DNA of 64,000 nt from Balanoglossus misakiensis (GCA_040954595.2 CM082584.2:8060001-8124000), one strand, 5' to 3'. Shown: positions 12,701-25,152, numbered from the stretch's first letter. Made by a program: numbers and translations. Notes: generated by a model from the sequence alone, not told the origin.

Positions 12701-15393
12701 GTTGAGCCGAGAGCTTATGCGTATTGTGTCTGTGCGCATGCCCATTTAATGTCTTTGCCCTGAGCTCTGATCCCCGGCATGTTTGGGTAAAATACGACTG
12801 CTTCACTTTCACAGCAGATATGTACGCATGTAAATTGGGGCGTATTTTGTGGCACTCGCCGAAGAAGCTTGAGGAAATTAGACATCAAATCAGGTCCAAT
12901 AATCAATATCATTAAGGTAATCTAATTACCAGACCAAAGAAAGAAATGGGATTGAGAAAAAACGACAAGGACGTCACGTAATAAAATAATATTATCCAAT
13001 TAAATTCCAATTAATCACATAATATGCAAACTAAAGAATCTAATCCACGAAACACATAATTTCCTTTGAAGTTCGCCACCGCGCGAATGCATTTCTGGCA
13101 GCCGGTGAAATGGCGAAATTAATCCGGCGCTATACGCGTTAACTGAAACCTATTGATTTTTACTTTGGAGCAATTCTGAGAACCACTATACTTACCAGAA
13201 CAAGCTGAGAACACTGATGTTTATTTTTATCGAAATGGCGTAATATATCCGCACGTGACTAGAGACTAGTATAGACGGAAGGCAATCATAGCAAAAGTAC
13301 ATCCACATTTACATTAGTAAAATTGTATCGGTTTCCTTATTATCCAAGATAGGTAAGCAGAGATATTATCTGGTCTCATTGTGGCTATTAATTTAATCAG
13401 GAAAGGGACATGTTTAGGTAATCCCCTACAGCTCAAGTATGAATTGTACTATTTTATCCAGAACATCAGAATTTCTGTCACATTAAATTTAACTGAAATG
13501 GAACAATGACCCGAGATTCTAGCGCACATGTAGGGATAGCTATGTAACTGCATAGTAATAGCCCAGTGTGCATTAACTTCCGACGTGGGAAGCGATTGAG
13601 AGGTTGAAAAAAATAAATGCATGTACACAGATTCAACCGTCGCACTGGTTCATTTTTCTCTCTAAAATGTTTCATTGCATAATTTATTCATTGGCTTCGT
13701 TAAAATCCAGATTTTGATGAGACATTCACCAATCGACACAGGTTGCTTTTAATATGTAATGTGCTAATTCAACACTTTTTTTGTGAATTGCAATGTAAAT
13801 TCCAGCCTTTTGTTGTGTGGCTCTCAAGAAACGGTGCGCAAACTTTTCAAGAATCTGTTGTTGGCACTAATGGGATCTCACATTACAGGTGTAACAAATT
13901 CTAAAGTTACATGACCTTTAACCTCCGGCTATAGTCTGTATATACTCCAAGGTTTTGCTTGCGCAGTTTTGTCTATTTTCAATAATAAGAGTATACCTTG
14001 CAAACCACAATTAACACAATTGGAAATATTCTCTGACGATAAAATATCTAGAAATGTCGTTTAAAATCAACTTGATTCTATGAAACTGCATTACGTGCAA
14101 CATTACTCATAAAAGTACATGACCTAACCCCAATGTTTTGTACAATATGTTATTTCTTGATTCCCGTCGTCCAGTTCTTCAAGCATGCATTAATGATATT
14201 ACAAATTGGCTCTCTTGATGAATTCATGAATTATTCGAAACTTTTTTTGTGGAAGAACGTGCTCTCAAGAATTTCACTATACGATTTGCAATGATTGCAA
14301 CCATCCACTTTGTCGCAAAGACAAGGCAACCCAACACGGATTACCCGGAGGCTGCTGTCGTGATCATCGACATGCAAAACACATGCACAGAAAATAGATT
14401 CTCAAAATATCACCGGGGCAGGATTATTGGCCAAAGCAGATGTTCTGTGGTTATTGACGCCATTTCCGATTATCTTCTCGGCAATATTAGATACGACTAC
14501 ATATGTAAGTTCAAATACATACCACCATCAATGATATCTGGAAGGTTAGATCATATACTTCATTTTATTGGAAGGGAAAGCGTGCGCTAAATGCTATATA
14601 GGTTTACTGAAGACCCCACCCCACCTATCTGCATGTAAGACAAATAATTGAAAGCAAATCGAAATAGATTAATGTGTATCACACGAAGGAAAACTTTATG
14701 CGTTCCAATGTATGGTATATTCAATCATTTATGTACTGTCAATCTTAGCCGTCTGTAATTTTTTAATGGTTGAGATCGCAAAAAGCACGCCCGTGTATTG
14801 TGTATTGATATAGTTATATTTCAAGCGGCGACATTCGTCGGTTGTATTGTCATGAGTTTGAAACATGATTCCAAGGCTAGTGGAATACAAAGGGGTAGAA
14901 CGGATAACGAGTTTTATTTGAGCTGTCGATCATCGCGCCGGAGACACCGCAATTCATGTTCTTGTTTTGACATGCTTTTAGCGTAGAGATCGGATTGTTA
15001 AGAGTGTAAAGAAAGGCTAGACAACCAAAGCCGCTAACGTTTCTAAACAAGCATTTCAATCCTCCTTCCGCGTTGATGTTATGTTGTTTCTTATCTCGGG
15101 AGACGCGCCCGAAGTTTAGCATTTATCAAAAAATATCACTCGATTATCGGAAAACATTTAATCCTTGTAACCTCTACAATTGCTTTTCTTTTCTCGTTCT
15201 TCTATACAGACACATGAAAAGGAAGCCGAATGCGTTTCCGGAGGCGCTCTCAACGAAATATTGAATATGCCTCGGCGCCCCTGGCATTGCGTCAGTTTGC
15301 TTGATATCGACATCTTAAAAGCCACGGATTTCTGCTATCCGCCGTTTTTTTAGATATTAGCATCCACGGGAGACGCCGTCATTATCGACGAGA
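9711..15393. other. gene-free stretch upstream of the GPCR
   Basis: AT-rich DNA with a C-run near 10340-10354, CT repeats at 10859-10913 and 12680-12700, and no convincing coding exon. An open frame at 14249-14590 contains VVIIDMQN, like the start of cysteine hydrolases, but the rest of that fold is missing and it lacks an ATG start. Confidence 0.5.
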
Positions 15394-15406
15394 TTGTTGA
15401 AGGAAG

Positions 15407-16669
15407 ATGGTACCTCCCGCAAATGGTTCCGAGAGTTCGGAAGTCGGCGACTTGGACAGCTACTTCGGGCTGAAATCGGTCGTCGTCGGGATCATACTGT
15501 CGCTGTTCATATTCATCACGATCACGGGACAGTTGCTCGTCATCCTCGCCGTGGTGACGGAGAAGACTCTCCGGTTGCCCAGCAACTACTGGATCGCCAG
15601 TCTCGCCCTCACCGACCTGATCCTCGCCGTTGTCGTGATGCCCGTTGCCATGCTGACGGAGATCAAGTCCGGAATGTGGTTGATCGGGAGAACGTTCTGC
15701 GATGTCTTCCTCTTCTTCGACGTTCTCTGCTGCACCGCCTCCATCTTCAATCTCTGCCTAATAAGTATGGATCGCTACATGAGCATCACTTCGCCCATCA
15801 AGTACTCGTTGAGGAGAACGCCTTCTCGGGCGCTGATGATGATCTCCCTCTGCTGGCTGACGTGCATCCTGATCAGCATCGTTCGGCCGATCGGCTGGAA
15901 GACACCGGCCACCGACGTCTACTTCTGCGGGCTGATCAACGAGGGCTACCGCATCTTCTCCTCGGTCTTCTCCTTCTACCTCCCGCTCGTCGTCATGCTC
16001 TTCGTCTACTACAAGATCTTCATGGCGGCGCGGCGGCGCCTTCAGAAGATAAGAGACGTCGGCGGGGGCACGGTGGTGACGCTGAGCGACGCGGATTTCC
16101 GTCAAAGCGGCCACACCAGCAGGGTAACGGAGATCTCGACGGTGCGCTCCTCTGCAGAGCCGCGCGCCGGGCAGTCGTCGTCGGCGGACGGCCACGGGAA
16201 CTTCTACGCCTGGTTGGAAGTCGGTGGCGGCGGCAGATCTGAGAGAAGCAGGCCGGGGCTGGAAAATACACCCAGAAACAACGTGACTTACGACGGATCC
16301 AACACTTTAACCGTTCCACACAGATACTTTCCGGGCCACGGCTCCGCCAACGCCTCAGGGAGCAACCGAAACCAGGGCTTCAGAGCTGAGAAGTTTTCCC
16401 TCGCCAAAGAAAGAAAAGCGGCAAGAACTCTAGGCGTCGTCATGGGGGCGTTTATTTTCTGTTGGTCGCCATTTTTCCTCTTTAACGTCATCGTGCCTTA
16501 CTGTGACCAGTGCGCCGTTCCCATGGAGCTGTTCAGCTTTGTGACGTGGCTCGGGTACGCCAACTCCATGTTGAACCCATTCATTTATACATACTTCAAT
16601 AAGGATTTTCGGCGAGCTTTTCGGAGACTTCTCTTGATTAATTACTGCAGTGCAAACTGTTGTAGATAG
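15407..16669 (+). CDS. intronless class A aminergic GPCR (beta-adrenergic/octopamine/D1-like)
   Basis: Predicted seven-pass plasma-membrane receptor of 420 residues, probably for a catecholamine or related amine. Visible are an N-glycosylation site NGS (6-8), Asp70 (2.50), the Cys98-Cys174 disulfide pair, Asp105 (3.32, the amine anchor), DRY 122-124, and three TM5 serines Ser185, Ser186 and Ser189 (5.42, 5.43, 5.46) as in catechol receptors. TM6 has CWSPFF with Trp353, Phe356, Phe357 and Asn360; TM7 has NPFIY 390-394. A long Ser/Gly-rich third loop (about 205-335) and a Cys-rich tail end complete it. The oddity is Gln42 where class A receptors almost always have Asn1.50. The ATG at 15407 opens the frame just ahead of the glycosylated N-terminus. 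The coding region is GC-rich against AT-rich flanks. The exact ligand cannot be told from sequence. Confidence 0.93.
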   Translation: MVPPANGSESSEVGDLDSYFGLKSVVVGIILSLFIFITITGQLLVILAVVTEKTLRLPSNYWIASLALTDLILAVVVMPVAMLTEIKSGMWLIGRTFCDVFLFFDVLCCTASIFNLCLISMDRYMSITSPIKYSLRRTPSRALMMISLCWLTCILISIVRPIGWKTPATDVYFCGLINEGYRIFSSVFSFYLPLVVMLFVYYKIFMAARRRLQKIRDVGGGTVVTLSDADFRQSGHTSRVTEISTVRSSAEPRAGQSSSADGHGNFYAWLEVGGGGRSERSRPGLENTPRNNVTYDGSNTLTVPHRYFPGHGSANASGSNRNQGFRAEKFSLAKERKAARTLGVVMGAFIFCWSPFFLFNVIVPYCDQCAVPMELFSFVTWLGYANSMLNPFIYTYFNKDFRRAFRRLLLINYCSANCCR

Positions 16670-16881
16670 AACGTCAGTGCGGGGTTATCTTGGAAGGTGA
16701 CGGAAACTACCCGAACATGGGGTGTTCGTACCAGGAAAAGGGTTGAAAAATAGGGAATTTAGTCATATAATGGTGTTTTAGATTTAAATGTAAGAAGATT
16801 TTTAAAAAATAGATAAATTGTGTATAGTAGTTTTATAGCGTTTCCGTGCAGACGATGTTTCTTGTTTGTGTTTTTTTGGAA

Positions 16882-16887
16882 AATAAA
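16882..16887 (+). terminator. polyadenylation signal of the GPCR
   Basis: AATAAA about 213 bp after the GPCR stop, the first such signal on this strand. Confidence 0.6.
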
Positions 16888-16899
16888 CTTTGATATTGT

Positions 16900-17846
16900 T
16901 ATTCATGTACACCACTTTTGCGCGTGTACCCTTGTGCTCATTTGGTCAAAAGTCTAGAGGCTTTAATAAACTCGCAAAGTTGTGGAGATAAAAAAAAACG
17001 GATACAACATCGAACATTTACTGACGTTTGGTTCGGTCGTTCAGCAATGACCGCATCCCCTCGCGGATTGATATACGTAGTGTTACGGTTTTGGAAATGT
17101 AGCGCCCGTAGTTTTGATGAACGGGATGGTGGGGTTCACAGCTATCTGTGTCATCTGGGTTGGGATACAAAGACAGCCTAGAATATCACAGTTTTAATGT
17201 AACCGAGCCCGCAGTTTTTGAATAAATATAACCTGCGGCCAAGCTCATACGCCAGTACTGCATATGCGTGCATGCCTTTACGGTGGAGAATCCGCTTTTT
17301 AAATCAAAATCGCCGAGCAGGCATCTGTGCAAAAATAACACAAAAGATGATTAGATCCATCGAAAATACGCCCGTACTCGGGTGATTTGAGAAATTAATC
17401 TGGAAATAGTAAAGTCTTTAACTCATGTACGACCTAAAAAGTTCGTAGGGTTGATTAAATTTCCAAACTCCCTCAAGTACATGTAGATATTGGGTTTCGG
17501 GAAAATCCACCGCTGTCTAGTGCGCACTCGTCATGAATAGGCGAGTTTTTTTTCGAGAGCTTCCTTCAGAATACGGTATTATCCGTGCAGAGAGTGAGAG
17601 GCGACAATGACCGTATTAGCGGGGCAAGCAACACATTCTTGTTGGAATTGAAACTATTTTACGCAGTCCCCAAAGCAAATTCGGTTTAATGTGCTGATAA
17701 TATTGGTTACTACGATAATGTACCAACGCAACTTTCGATTCACTCCTCGTATAAGTTGAATGCTTGGCATCGGTCCTGGTAGAAAAGCGATTGTCTCAAT
17801 GTCATCATGTATCTGATTCAGTTACACAGTCATTTACAACATAGTT
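16900..17846. other. intergenic gap between GPCR and M28 cluster
   Basis: No gene seen. It should contain the 3' ends of the convergent GPCR (+) and M28 (-) transcripts. Confidence 0.5.
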
Positions 17847-20800
17847 TTACCACAAGTGTGTCTTTAGCATGGAGACTATCACCACTGTCGCGAGAAATGC
17901 TACGAATCCGATCTGGTCGATGTGTTTTGGTGGACAACCTTTGGGATGAAAAGAAGTAAAGGAGGTATTGAATACATTAATTGACAGGGGGCGTAATTTT
18001 CACATAGACTTCTGCACGCTTCTGAACAGAACACTTATACGTGCTCACACATCAATATGCTACTCGAAGTGTATTAAAATCACATACCCGTATTTAAAAG
18101 TACACTGGTAATCAGTTTCGGCCATTTAATATCCCATGTATTATTACAGCGTGTATTACCTGATACGCTCATTCCGGTACGTATACGGACCGAACACTCC
18201 CCAACATGGTCATGACCTCCGAATTCTTTTACCATGTTAGCGACAGTGCGCGTTGTCTTCGCCAGAAAGAGCATCTTCTCCTCCGTGATCGCGCTGATGT
18301 CATCGCACTCTGAGTGATAACACAGCGTCATGTTGCCGCGCAAGTTGCCTGCAATAAAAAACGTAAAAAATGTCACTTGAAATTATTTACTGTACATGCA
18401 GGTATCACGCGTGAACGGACTCACCGAGCGGTGTGCACTCCTCGGCTGTGCGTCCCAGATGACCGATCTGACGGATCAACATCGCCCGCGGGTGACTCGT
18501 ACGATTCCAGGTATTTGCGTTAGTCCGCCCGACATGTTGTTTTGTTTTTAATCAAAGGAAAGCACGATCTGCTGTGCTGTTCAACTTGTTAGCATCCCAC
18601 TGTCTACGTCTGGCAATTGATTCTACATCAGTGCACACATACATACACTTGTATACGTGTGTGTGAATATTGTCATGAAATACCTGACATTACACGCGCG
18701 CTCGGTAGCCGAATGGTGTGGAGGGGCTCATGCTATGGGTTTACAGGTGATTGAGAAAAATAGGCAATATCCCTGATTTTCAGGTACTGGGTCCCCGTGC
18801 ATGGTACGTCACTCACCCATTGAGGGGCGGAGACTAGGTCACATGTCATTTGCGCATACAGGTACATGTTGAGAAAAATAGGCAATATCCCTGATTTTCA
18901 GGTACAGGGTCCCCGTGCATGGTACGTCACTCACCCATTGAGGGGCGGAGACTAGGTCACATGTCATATGCGCATATAGGCAACTCTTCCGACCTTCTGA
19001 GTCACTTCTGAGGTAGCCGTCTTGCAGCTAACAGTGCACTTCGTGTGCTCCTGATCCAATCTCTTGGCTACCGCTATTTTGCGTTTATTTACGTTCAACT
19101 CCATTTCTATGCATCACTAGTACGTCTCTGTGAGACTCTATTGCTAGATGGGTGGGTTTACGTAGCTATTTTTCCGGTGTTATTGCTTATTCGGTCCGTC
19201 TGAGTCGGGACGGGTGTTCTGTCGCCCAAGCCCAGCTTTACAAGTGCGTGTTCTGTCCACGCACAAGTCGAACGCTTCAGTGAAAGTCGTCATCGGAGGC
19301 TCGTTCACGTTACCACACTGCAGATTTCTGTGGGAATTTCCCCAGAGTTGTTGAACCTGTAAAGTATTTGCAGTGTTTTCCGAGATTTCGTGACAATATA
19401 CATGTATACTAGGCAATATATAGTTTGTGTTTGTGAAATTAAAATTTTACCTGTGTCCGTCAAAAGGATCGCGCTCAGCGGGTTTGGTTCTTGACGCCAG
19501 AATGGCGCGTGGTCGCTTCTGAAAACGTCTTTTAAAAATCCGTGTGTGTACATGGCAATCTCTGTTTGAACACGTGTCATATAGAAAAAAAAAACGGAAA
19601 AACAGTAAAACATGAATACTTATAATATAATTTCAGTCACTATATACCCTATATGTGTGAATATCCCGGATAGACAAGGGTTGGTTCTGCCACTGATTCC
19701 CCCCCCCCATTAAATATATTTTAGAATTGTCGTAATTTTTGTCACTTGGCGAAAGAAAAAACACAAGCACCTGAAACCGTTACCTGAAAATGGCAACCGA
19801 ACTGCCTCATAATGGAACGAATCATTGGCCAGCCTATTCCACTGATCGGCGAAGCCAGAAATCAAGGAGGCGTCGTCATCCGTTCTACCTATTACTGCCA
19901 GGAAATCGCCCTTCATTTTCTTTGCATTGATGTTTTTGTACAGTTCTGGGAATTCCTTGGGGATGAAAGAAACAGTGAATTCTAAGTATTAATAACATAT
20001 CGGCATCTCGGTATAAATATGTATTAGATATACATGTACTATTCAACACCACACGATACAAATCTTACGCCTTAGTCTTTTTATCTAAACATGGCTTAAG
20101 TGATTGTGAAAACTATTCATTTTGTCATCATTTTGTCGAGATTTAAAGGTTAAGTCAGTTGATCGTTTACTGCAAACGCCGAAGCTTTGACAAGAAAATC
20201 ATGACATCAAACGTCTAACTTACAAGTTGGGTTTTAAAAGGGAGACGTTGAGATCCATCGGAGTTGTCGTAATTCATAAGACTGTCGAGGATAACTGCGC
20301 CTTGTAACGTACTGTGGGAGCCATCATCGTTGGCAAGAAACGTTTCTAGCCACGTCTTGACAAATGCTTCACTTCCGACTTGGCCTTCACCGCCTGCATA
20401 GATGTATGGGTGTACAAGATATAAGTTAACGCCAAAACAAAAAAAAACACAACCGAAAAAAAAAAGTTTTTTTTGTGACACTGACCTGGTAAGGATTCTT
20501 CAAAGTCAAAAGCCACGAACACAATGGTGTTCGTCATGCGACACACTTCTGACGTCACAAGCTTGATTGCCTCGATCAACACCGCCATGCCAGAACCGTT
20601 GTCGTCCACACCGGGCGACGATTTCACCGTATCGAAGTGAGCCCCCAACACCAGGACAGCGTCGTCGCCGGTACCGTTTGTTTTTCCCGGAAGCACCCCG
20701 ATCACATTAGTTCCCGTATGCTATACCGGAGAAATTACAAATATTACACTGGCCATATACGTTGCGTCTTGGTCTGTTAAGGTAATACAACCTACAAAGC

Positions 20801-23800
20801 ACTCATAAATTTGCATATGCCTTATACATGGACTCATTTAACATATTTGGACATATCATATGGAAGATATCTGCTACAATGTCTTTGGTAAATAGACTTA
20901 CTCTCTTACTGCCCGGCACAGCGAACTCCATCAGCTCAACTTCAAGTCCATGTTCCTCGAACACCTCGCTGATGTAGTCGCGCGTTCTAGCCTTGTTTTT
21001 AGGGTTCACCAAGTGATTGCGGTTTTCCGAAAAATGACCGACCAAGATCTCCCGCAGATCAGCTACAATCGCAGCAGTCGCGTTGGTTACTACCTCGGAG
21101 ACCTGGTTGACGTCACCTGCACGAAAAGTTTTATGGATTTTTTTAATAGAAATACTGCTACGACTGATAAGTACCCGTCAGGATATCTTCAAAGGAAAAC
21201 AACGTATAGAAATGTAGTCAGCTTACTTGTCTCACTGGTCACCGTGACGTCATCTGCTGGCAGACAGCTTTCGTCGCCATGTTCACCACCCCCAAGTTCA
21301 TTCGTCAAGTTGACGAGGCTGCGCGTCGTCTTGGCGAGGAACAGCATTTTCTCCCACGTGATAGAGTTGGCGTCATCGCACTCTGCGTGATAGCACTGCA
21401 CCATGTCTCCTCGCAGGCTGGCTGCAACATTGAGAAACGATAATGTGTGGCTTCAGTTCCCGCGTAAACGATCTGGCATGCATGAAGTGAAGATCTATCC
21501 CGTGGCCATTGAAATCTTATTCGATAAAATACTTCAGTCTTCTCCTTATCCTTATCTTTAGTCCCCACCAGTCTGAATTTGTGTATCCTTACCTGTATCT
21601 GTCACAATGATGGCGTTGAAGGAGTTTTTCCAGAAAGAGATGTGGCTACTCTTAAAACTGACACCACCTACAGGCAGAATATGCACACCCAAAATATGGA
21701 ATTAACGCCTGCATTGACCATTCAAGACAGGGGGTATCCGTTATTGTGAATGTAGTGTCCTTTTTTTCTACATGAACATTAAATAAAGCATCTGGCGGTC
21801 TGTCCATGATCAAAAGTGTGAACTTACCTGAAATGTATTGCCAAGGTATGGCCTCGGTCACGAGAGCACTGCCGGCGTCGTTCCATCGATCTGTAAACTG
21901 AGCGACCAATGCAACGTCTTCCTCGGGTCTTCCCATAACAGCGAGAAAATCGCCCTTGAAACGTCTTGCCTGGACTTTTGCAGCTAACTGGCGGTTGGTC
22001 TGCCAATCGTAAAGAGAGTTCATTCAGTCTGGCGGACAATCACGATCTAGTATACTCAGTGTCTTTTTCTACGAGATTTTGACATCGAAGATTCATTATT
22101 GTTGTATGTACATGTATGTACGAACACCCCCCCCCCCCCGATTCAATCCCGAGTGTGCACCGCGCCGACACGTGCACCGATGAAGAAGACTTATATATAG
22201 ACTTACTAGACGAGTCATGAACGGCAACGTTTGAGATTGTTCGGAGCTGTTGTAGTTCATGAGAGTGTCTAAGATTATAGCGCCTTGCACTGTACTCTCT
22301 GAACCATCGTCGTTAGCAAGGAATGGTTTCAACCAATTTCTCACAAACGCGCTGCTTCCGGTCAGTTCTTCACCATCTGACATGAAATGAACAGGAGAAA
22401 GGTCATTTTAAATCACCAAGAGGAACACAACTTGAAGAAGAAATAACAACAAGCCTGTGTTAGTGGCCACCCCTATACCGTGGCCACCTCTACTTTATTG
22501 TGGCCACTTTGTTACAGTCCCTGGGCAATTAACATGTACATTAATTGCCCTGTCTATAACGACCACCTGTCTATAAACTTGGGCAAGTTGGAAAGTCCCT
22601 TTTCTGGCCACAACATGTATAGACATAGGTAGTGCATCCAATATGGCGCCTGCAGCAATACTGACCTGCTTGCCGTTCCTCGAGGTCAAAGGCCACGAAC
22701 ACCAAGGTATTTGCCAGACGACACCCGCCAGCCGCCGTCACCAGTTTGATTGTTTCGATTAACACCGCCATGCCAGAACCATTGTCGTCCATAGTCTGGT
22801 TCCCTGCCCCAATCCCACCGCTGGCTGCGCTACGCTAAAGGGAAAGGGTCAGGCACGGCCTATTGTAAACATGGCTCTCATTGGTCAATACATACGAAAA
22901 TTAAGTTGTTAAATTGATAAGTTGTTGTAAGATACTCATTTCCCGTTCTCTCCTTCACCTCCATGAATGTTTATCATTCGATTTCCAACTTTACAACAAA
23001 CGAAACAAAATAAACTGCCTGGATGAATCTTGACTGGCATACGGACATTGGAGGCATCCATCTTGTTTCACACCCAGGTTTCTGGGTGTGAAATCGGGCC
23101 GTACCTGACCCCTTTCCCTTTAGCGTAGCGCAGCCAGCGGTGGGATTGGGGCAGGGAACCAGACTATGTCGTCCACACCCGGCGACGTTTCCACCGTATC
23201 AAAGTGCGCCCCCATCACCAACACACTGTCATTTGCGGTGCCCTTTGTTTTTCCCGGAAGCACTCCAATGATGTTAGTTCCTGCATACTACAGAAGGAAA
23301 TGGCAAACGCTTGCATTTAACGCTGTATCAGGGAGAATGATTTCTAATTTTGTTCTTATACATGTACATGTAAACAATTCAGTGTTTGTCACCCTTCACC
23401 CTTTTAGTTTCGTCCTGAATACATGTACATGTATTCAATCATATAACTGAGGCAACTAGCCAGCGTCGTCCCTGGTAAATGTCGTGTGATAAAGTTTACA
23501 AACAAGCTCTTTAATTTTTTTATTAGCGGTCATAATTACATGTTTACACAGGATATACTAGTATACACCGAGTGCTAACAAAGGGATGTGAAAACAACCA
23601 AGGATCCAATTGCAAGTAAAACTAATTTATCAAGGGAAGTATCTTAAATATCCAGGGGCTCCACAATTATTGTACTGTATGTATAAAATTTTCACTTTTC
23701 ACTTTCCAGGTTTCTCTACTACTTTGAAACAGTTTGCATCATCAACAAGTGTTATCAAAATCTTGATTTCCTATCGAATCCCTTCTCATAAACTCGTTGT

Positions 23801-24598
23801 ACTCTGACTGTTGAAACAAGGCTAAGCTGCCCAATGCAGGATGCAGTGCCCATTTTCACAGTGTAAAGTAATGCATGTCGAAACGAATTCAAATTTACTT
23901 ACACTGGCATCGCTACGTAGAGAGAACGACATTCGGTGGACTTCCAGCCCGGCTCTTACGAACACGTCGCCGATGTACTCGATGGTTTGGGCTTTGTGTT
24001 CAGGGCTGACCAGGTGATGTCGAGTCCTCGAGAAGTGTCCAACCAATGTGTCCCGCAGCTCAACTGCCAGGGAATCGGTCGGGCCTTCTTCGGTGGAGAC
24101 ATGGGGACTGTTTACTGAAGAAGAAGAAACATTTAATTTAATATAGACAGGAAGCACACAGCCATTGCCAGTACGAAGTGGAGGTCCGGATGCACGTAAT
24201 GAAAATGAATGAGTCACATTACACATCCTTTGTTTTCAATCTGAATTTCAACCTCAGGGTCCGTGCAAAACATCGTGTCGCACGTCGCTCTCGCCGCCAA
24301 TTCATTCAACCGTTTGTCCCGAGATATAGTCATGACGTGATCAATCCCCATGCATCATATCAGCTGATCACTATGAATTCTTTCATGATGCTATTCATGT
24401 TATTATAGAAACAAAGTCAATTTCCAAGCCAATACAATATTCATTTCTTATGAAAAAATAGACAGTGAAAATAATTTATCCCCTTAAGCTTAAACATGTC
24501 GAAATGATAACTGTCGAAAAGGTGTACTCACTCAACATGTACAGCAGCAAGAAAGCCCCGCTACGCAACAGCCAAAGGAATTCCTTCGTGAACACCAT
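17847..24598 (-). CDS. secreted double-domain M28 zinc peptidase (possible fusion; one exon interrupted)
   Basis: Model of two M28 aminopeptidase-like domains, about 770 residues. Exons (high to low): 24532-24598 (signal peptide), 23903-24114, 22666-23287 (interrupted by a transposable element), 22207-22376, 21828-21999, 21593-21667, 21227-21421, 20902-21116, 20486-20720, 20224-20393, 19784-19955, 19451-19561, 18160-18348, 17847-17938. Both domains keep the zinc and catalytic set: GAHFDT, DDNGSG, FDLEE or FDFEE, LDTLMNY or LDSLMNY, and CYHxECDD. Domain 1 ends in a phase-1 donor (21226), not a tail exon, and domain 2 starts with a phase-1 acceptor and no signal exon, so splicing joins them in frame. 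The last exon encodes a hydrophobic tail (IGFVAFLATVVIVSML), suggesting GPI or transmembrane anchoring. The alternative is two genes with lost terminal exons. Confidence 0.75.
18751..18979. repeat. 118-bp unit, two tandem copies
   Basis: The units at 18751-18868 and 18869-18979 start TTGAGAAAAATAGGC and are nearly identical. They lie in the intron before the second-last M28 exon. Confidence 0.85.
22523..22550. repeat. perfect 10-bp palindrome with 8-bp loop
   Basis: GGGCAATTAA, then CATGTACA, then TTAATTGCCC. It sits in an intron of the M28 gene within a block (22455-22625) rich in GTGGCCAC and CTGTCTATAA repeats, probably a mobile-element fragment. Confidence 0.7.
22792..23166. mobile_element. 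375-bp TIR element (MITE-like) inside an M28 coding exon
   Basis: About 69-bp terminal inverted repeats start TAGTCTGGTTCCCTGCCCC; the two arms differ by one indel and about one substitution. The element is flanked by an exact 9-bp direct repeat TGTCGTCCA (22783-22791 and 23167-23175). The paralogous exons have a single copy at this place, so the direct repeat is a target-site duplication. No coding capacity is seen. Nine-base duplications are known for Mutator-like, Merlin-like and foldback elements, so the superfamily is uncertain. The insertion falls at the GVDD/NGSG zinc-ligand motif. Unspliced it brings a TAA stop 17 codons after the left edge (minus strand). Confidence 0.93.
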
Positions 24599-24952
24599 GC
24601 TCGTCAAATCAAGTGCGACTGGAGCGTTCGCTCGAAGTTATTGAATGTGAAGGAAGCATGAACTCGATTCTTCGTATACTATACTCAAAGTAGGTTATGT
24701 AACCTGAGACCTTCCTGCAACCAGAGACTCTCAGAAGTTGACTTCAGTTTCTTCTGGCACCGACAAAAATTAACTGCGATTTGGAGTCATCAATGCCCTG
24801 GGGACCACGCGACTCACCAATCAAACGGAAGTCCGCGCGCGCGTTAAGTTCCGTCCGCGTTGAGTCGGGAAGTTGTATAAAGTAGATCCTTGGTTGCGTA
24901 TCATGTATTTCCTTTTATCCAAATTTAGCCCTATGTACGATTGCTACGGGGG

Positions 24953-25128
24953 GCAAAATTATTACATGCATCTAAGCCGATATTAATTATGAGATAATCA
25001 GATATCCAGAAATATCGTTCATTCTGTGAAACTACATTGGCATTTTTACAAATTGCTTGTTTTTTTTATATTAGAATTGCATCGAAAATATAACGTACTG
25101 AAAAAAAAACATTCAATGAAAAAAATCT
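24953..25128. repeat. repeat S, copy 1
   Basis: About 176 bp from AAATTATTACATGCA to CATTCAATGA, nearly identical to 25895-26070. It directly precedes the LTR-like copy 1. Confidence 0.8.
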
Positions 25129-25152
25129 GCCGACGCAACTCTTCAATAGTAT

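Noticed and set aside
14249-14590. Frame with VVIIDMQN, like the start of isochorismatase-type hydrolases
   Set aside because: The rest of the fold (catalytic Lys and Cys regions) is absent, there is no ATG start and no splice partner.
15394-16242. A 282-codon frame overlapping the GPCR in another frame
   Set aside because: It is a by-product of the GC-rich coding sequence. Only the 15407 frame gives seven helices and class A motifs.
22666-23287. Calling the first M28 domain simply a pseudogene
   Set aside because: All other exons, phases and catalytic residues are intact, and the insertion can be removed in frame; function is undecided.
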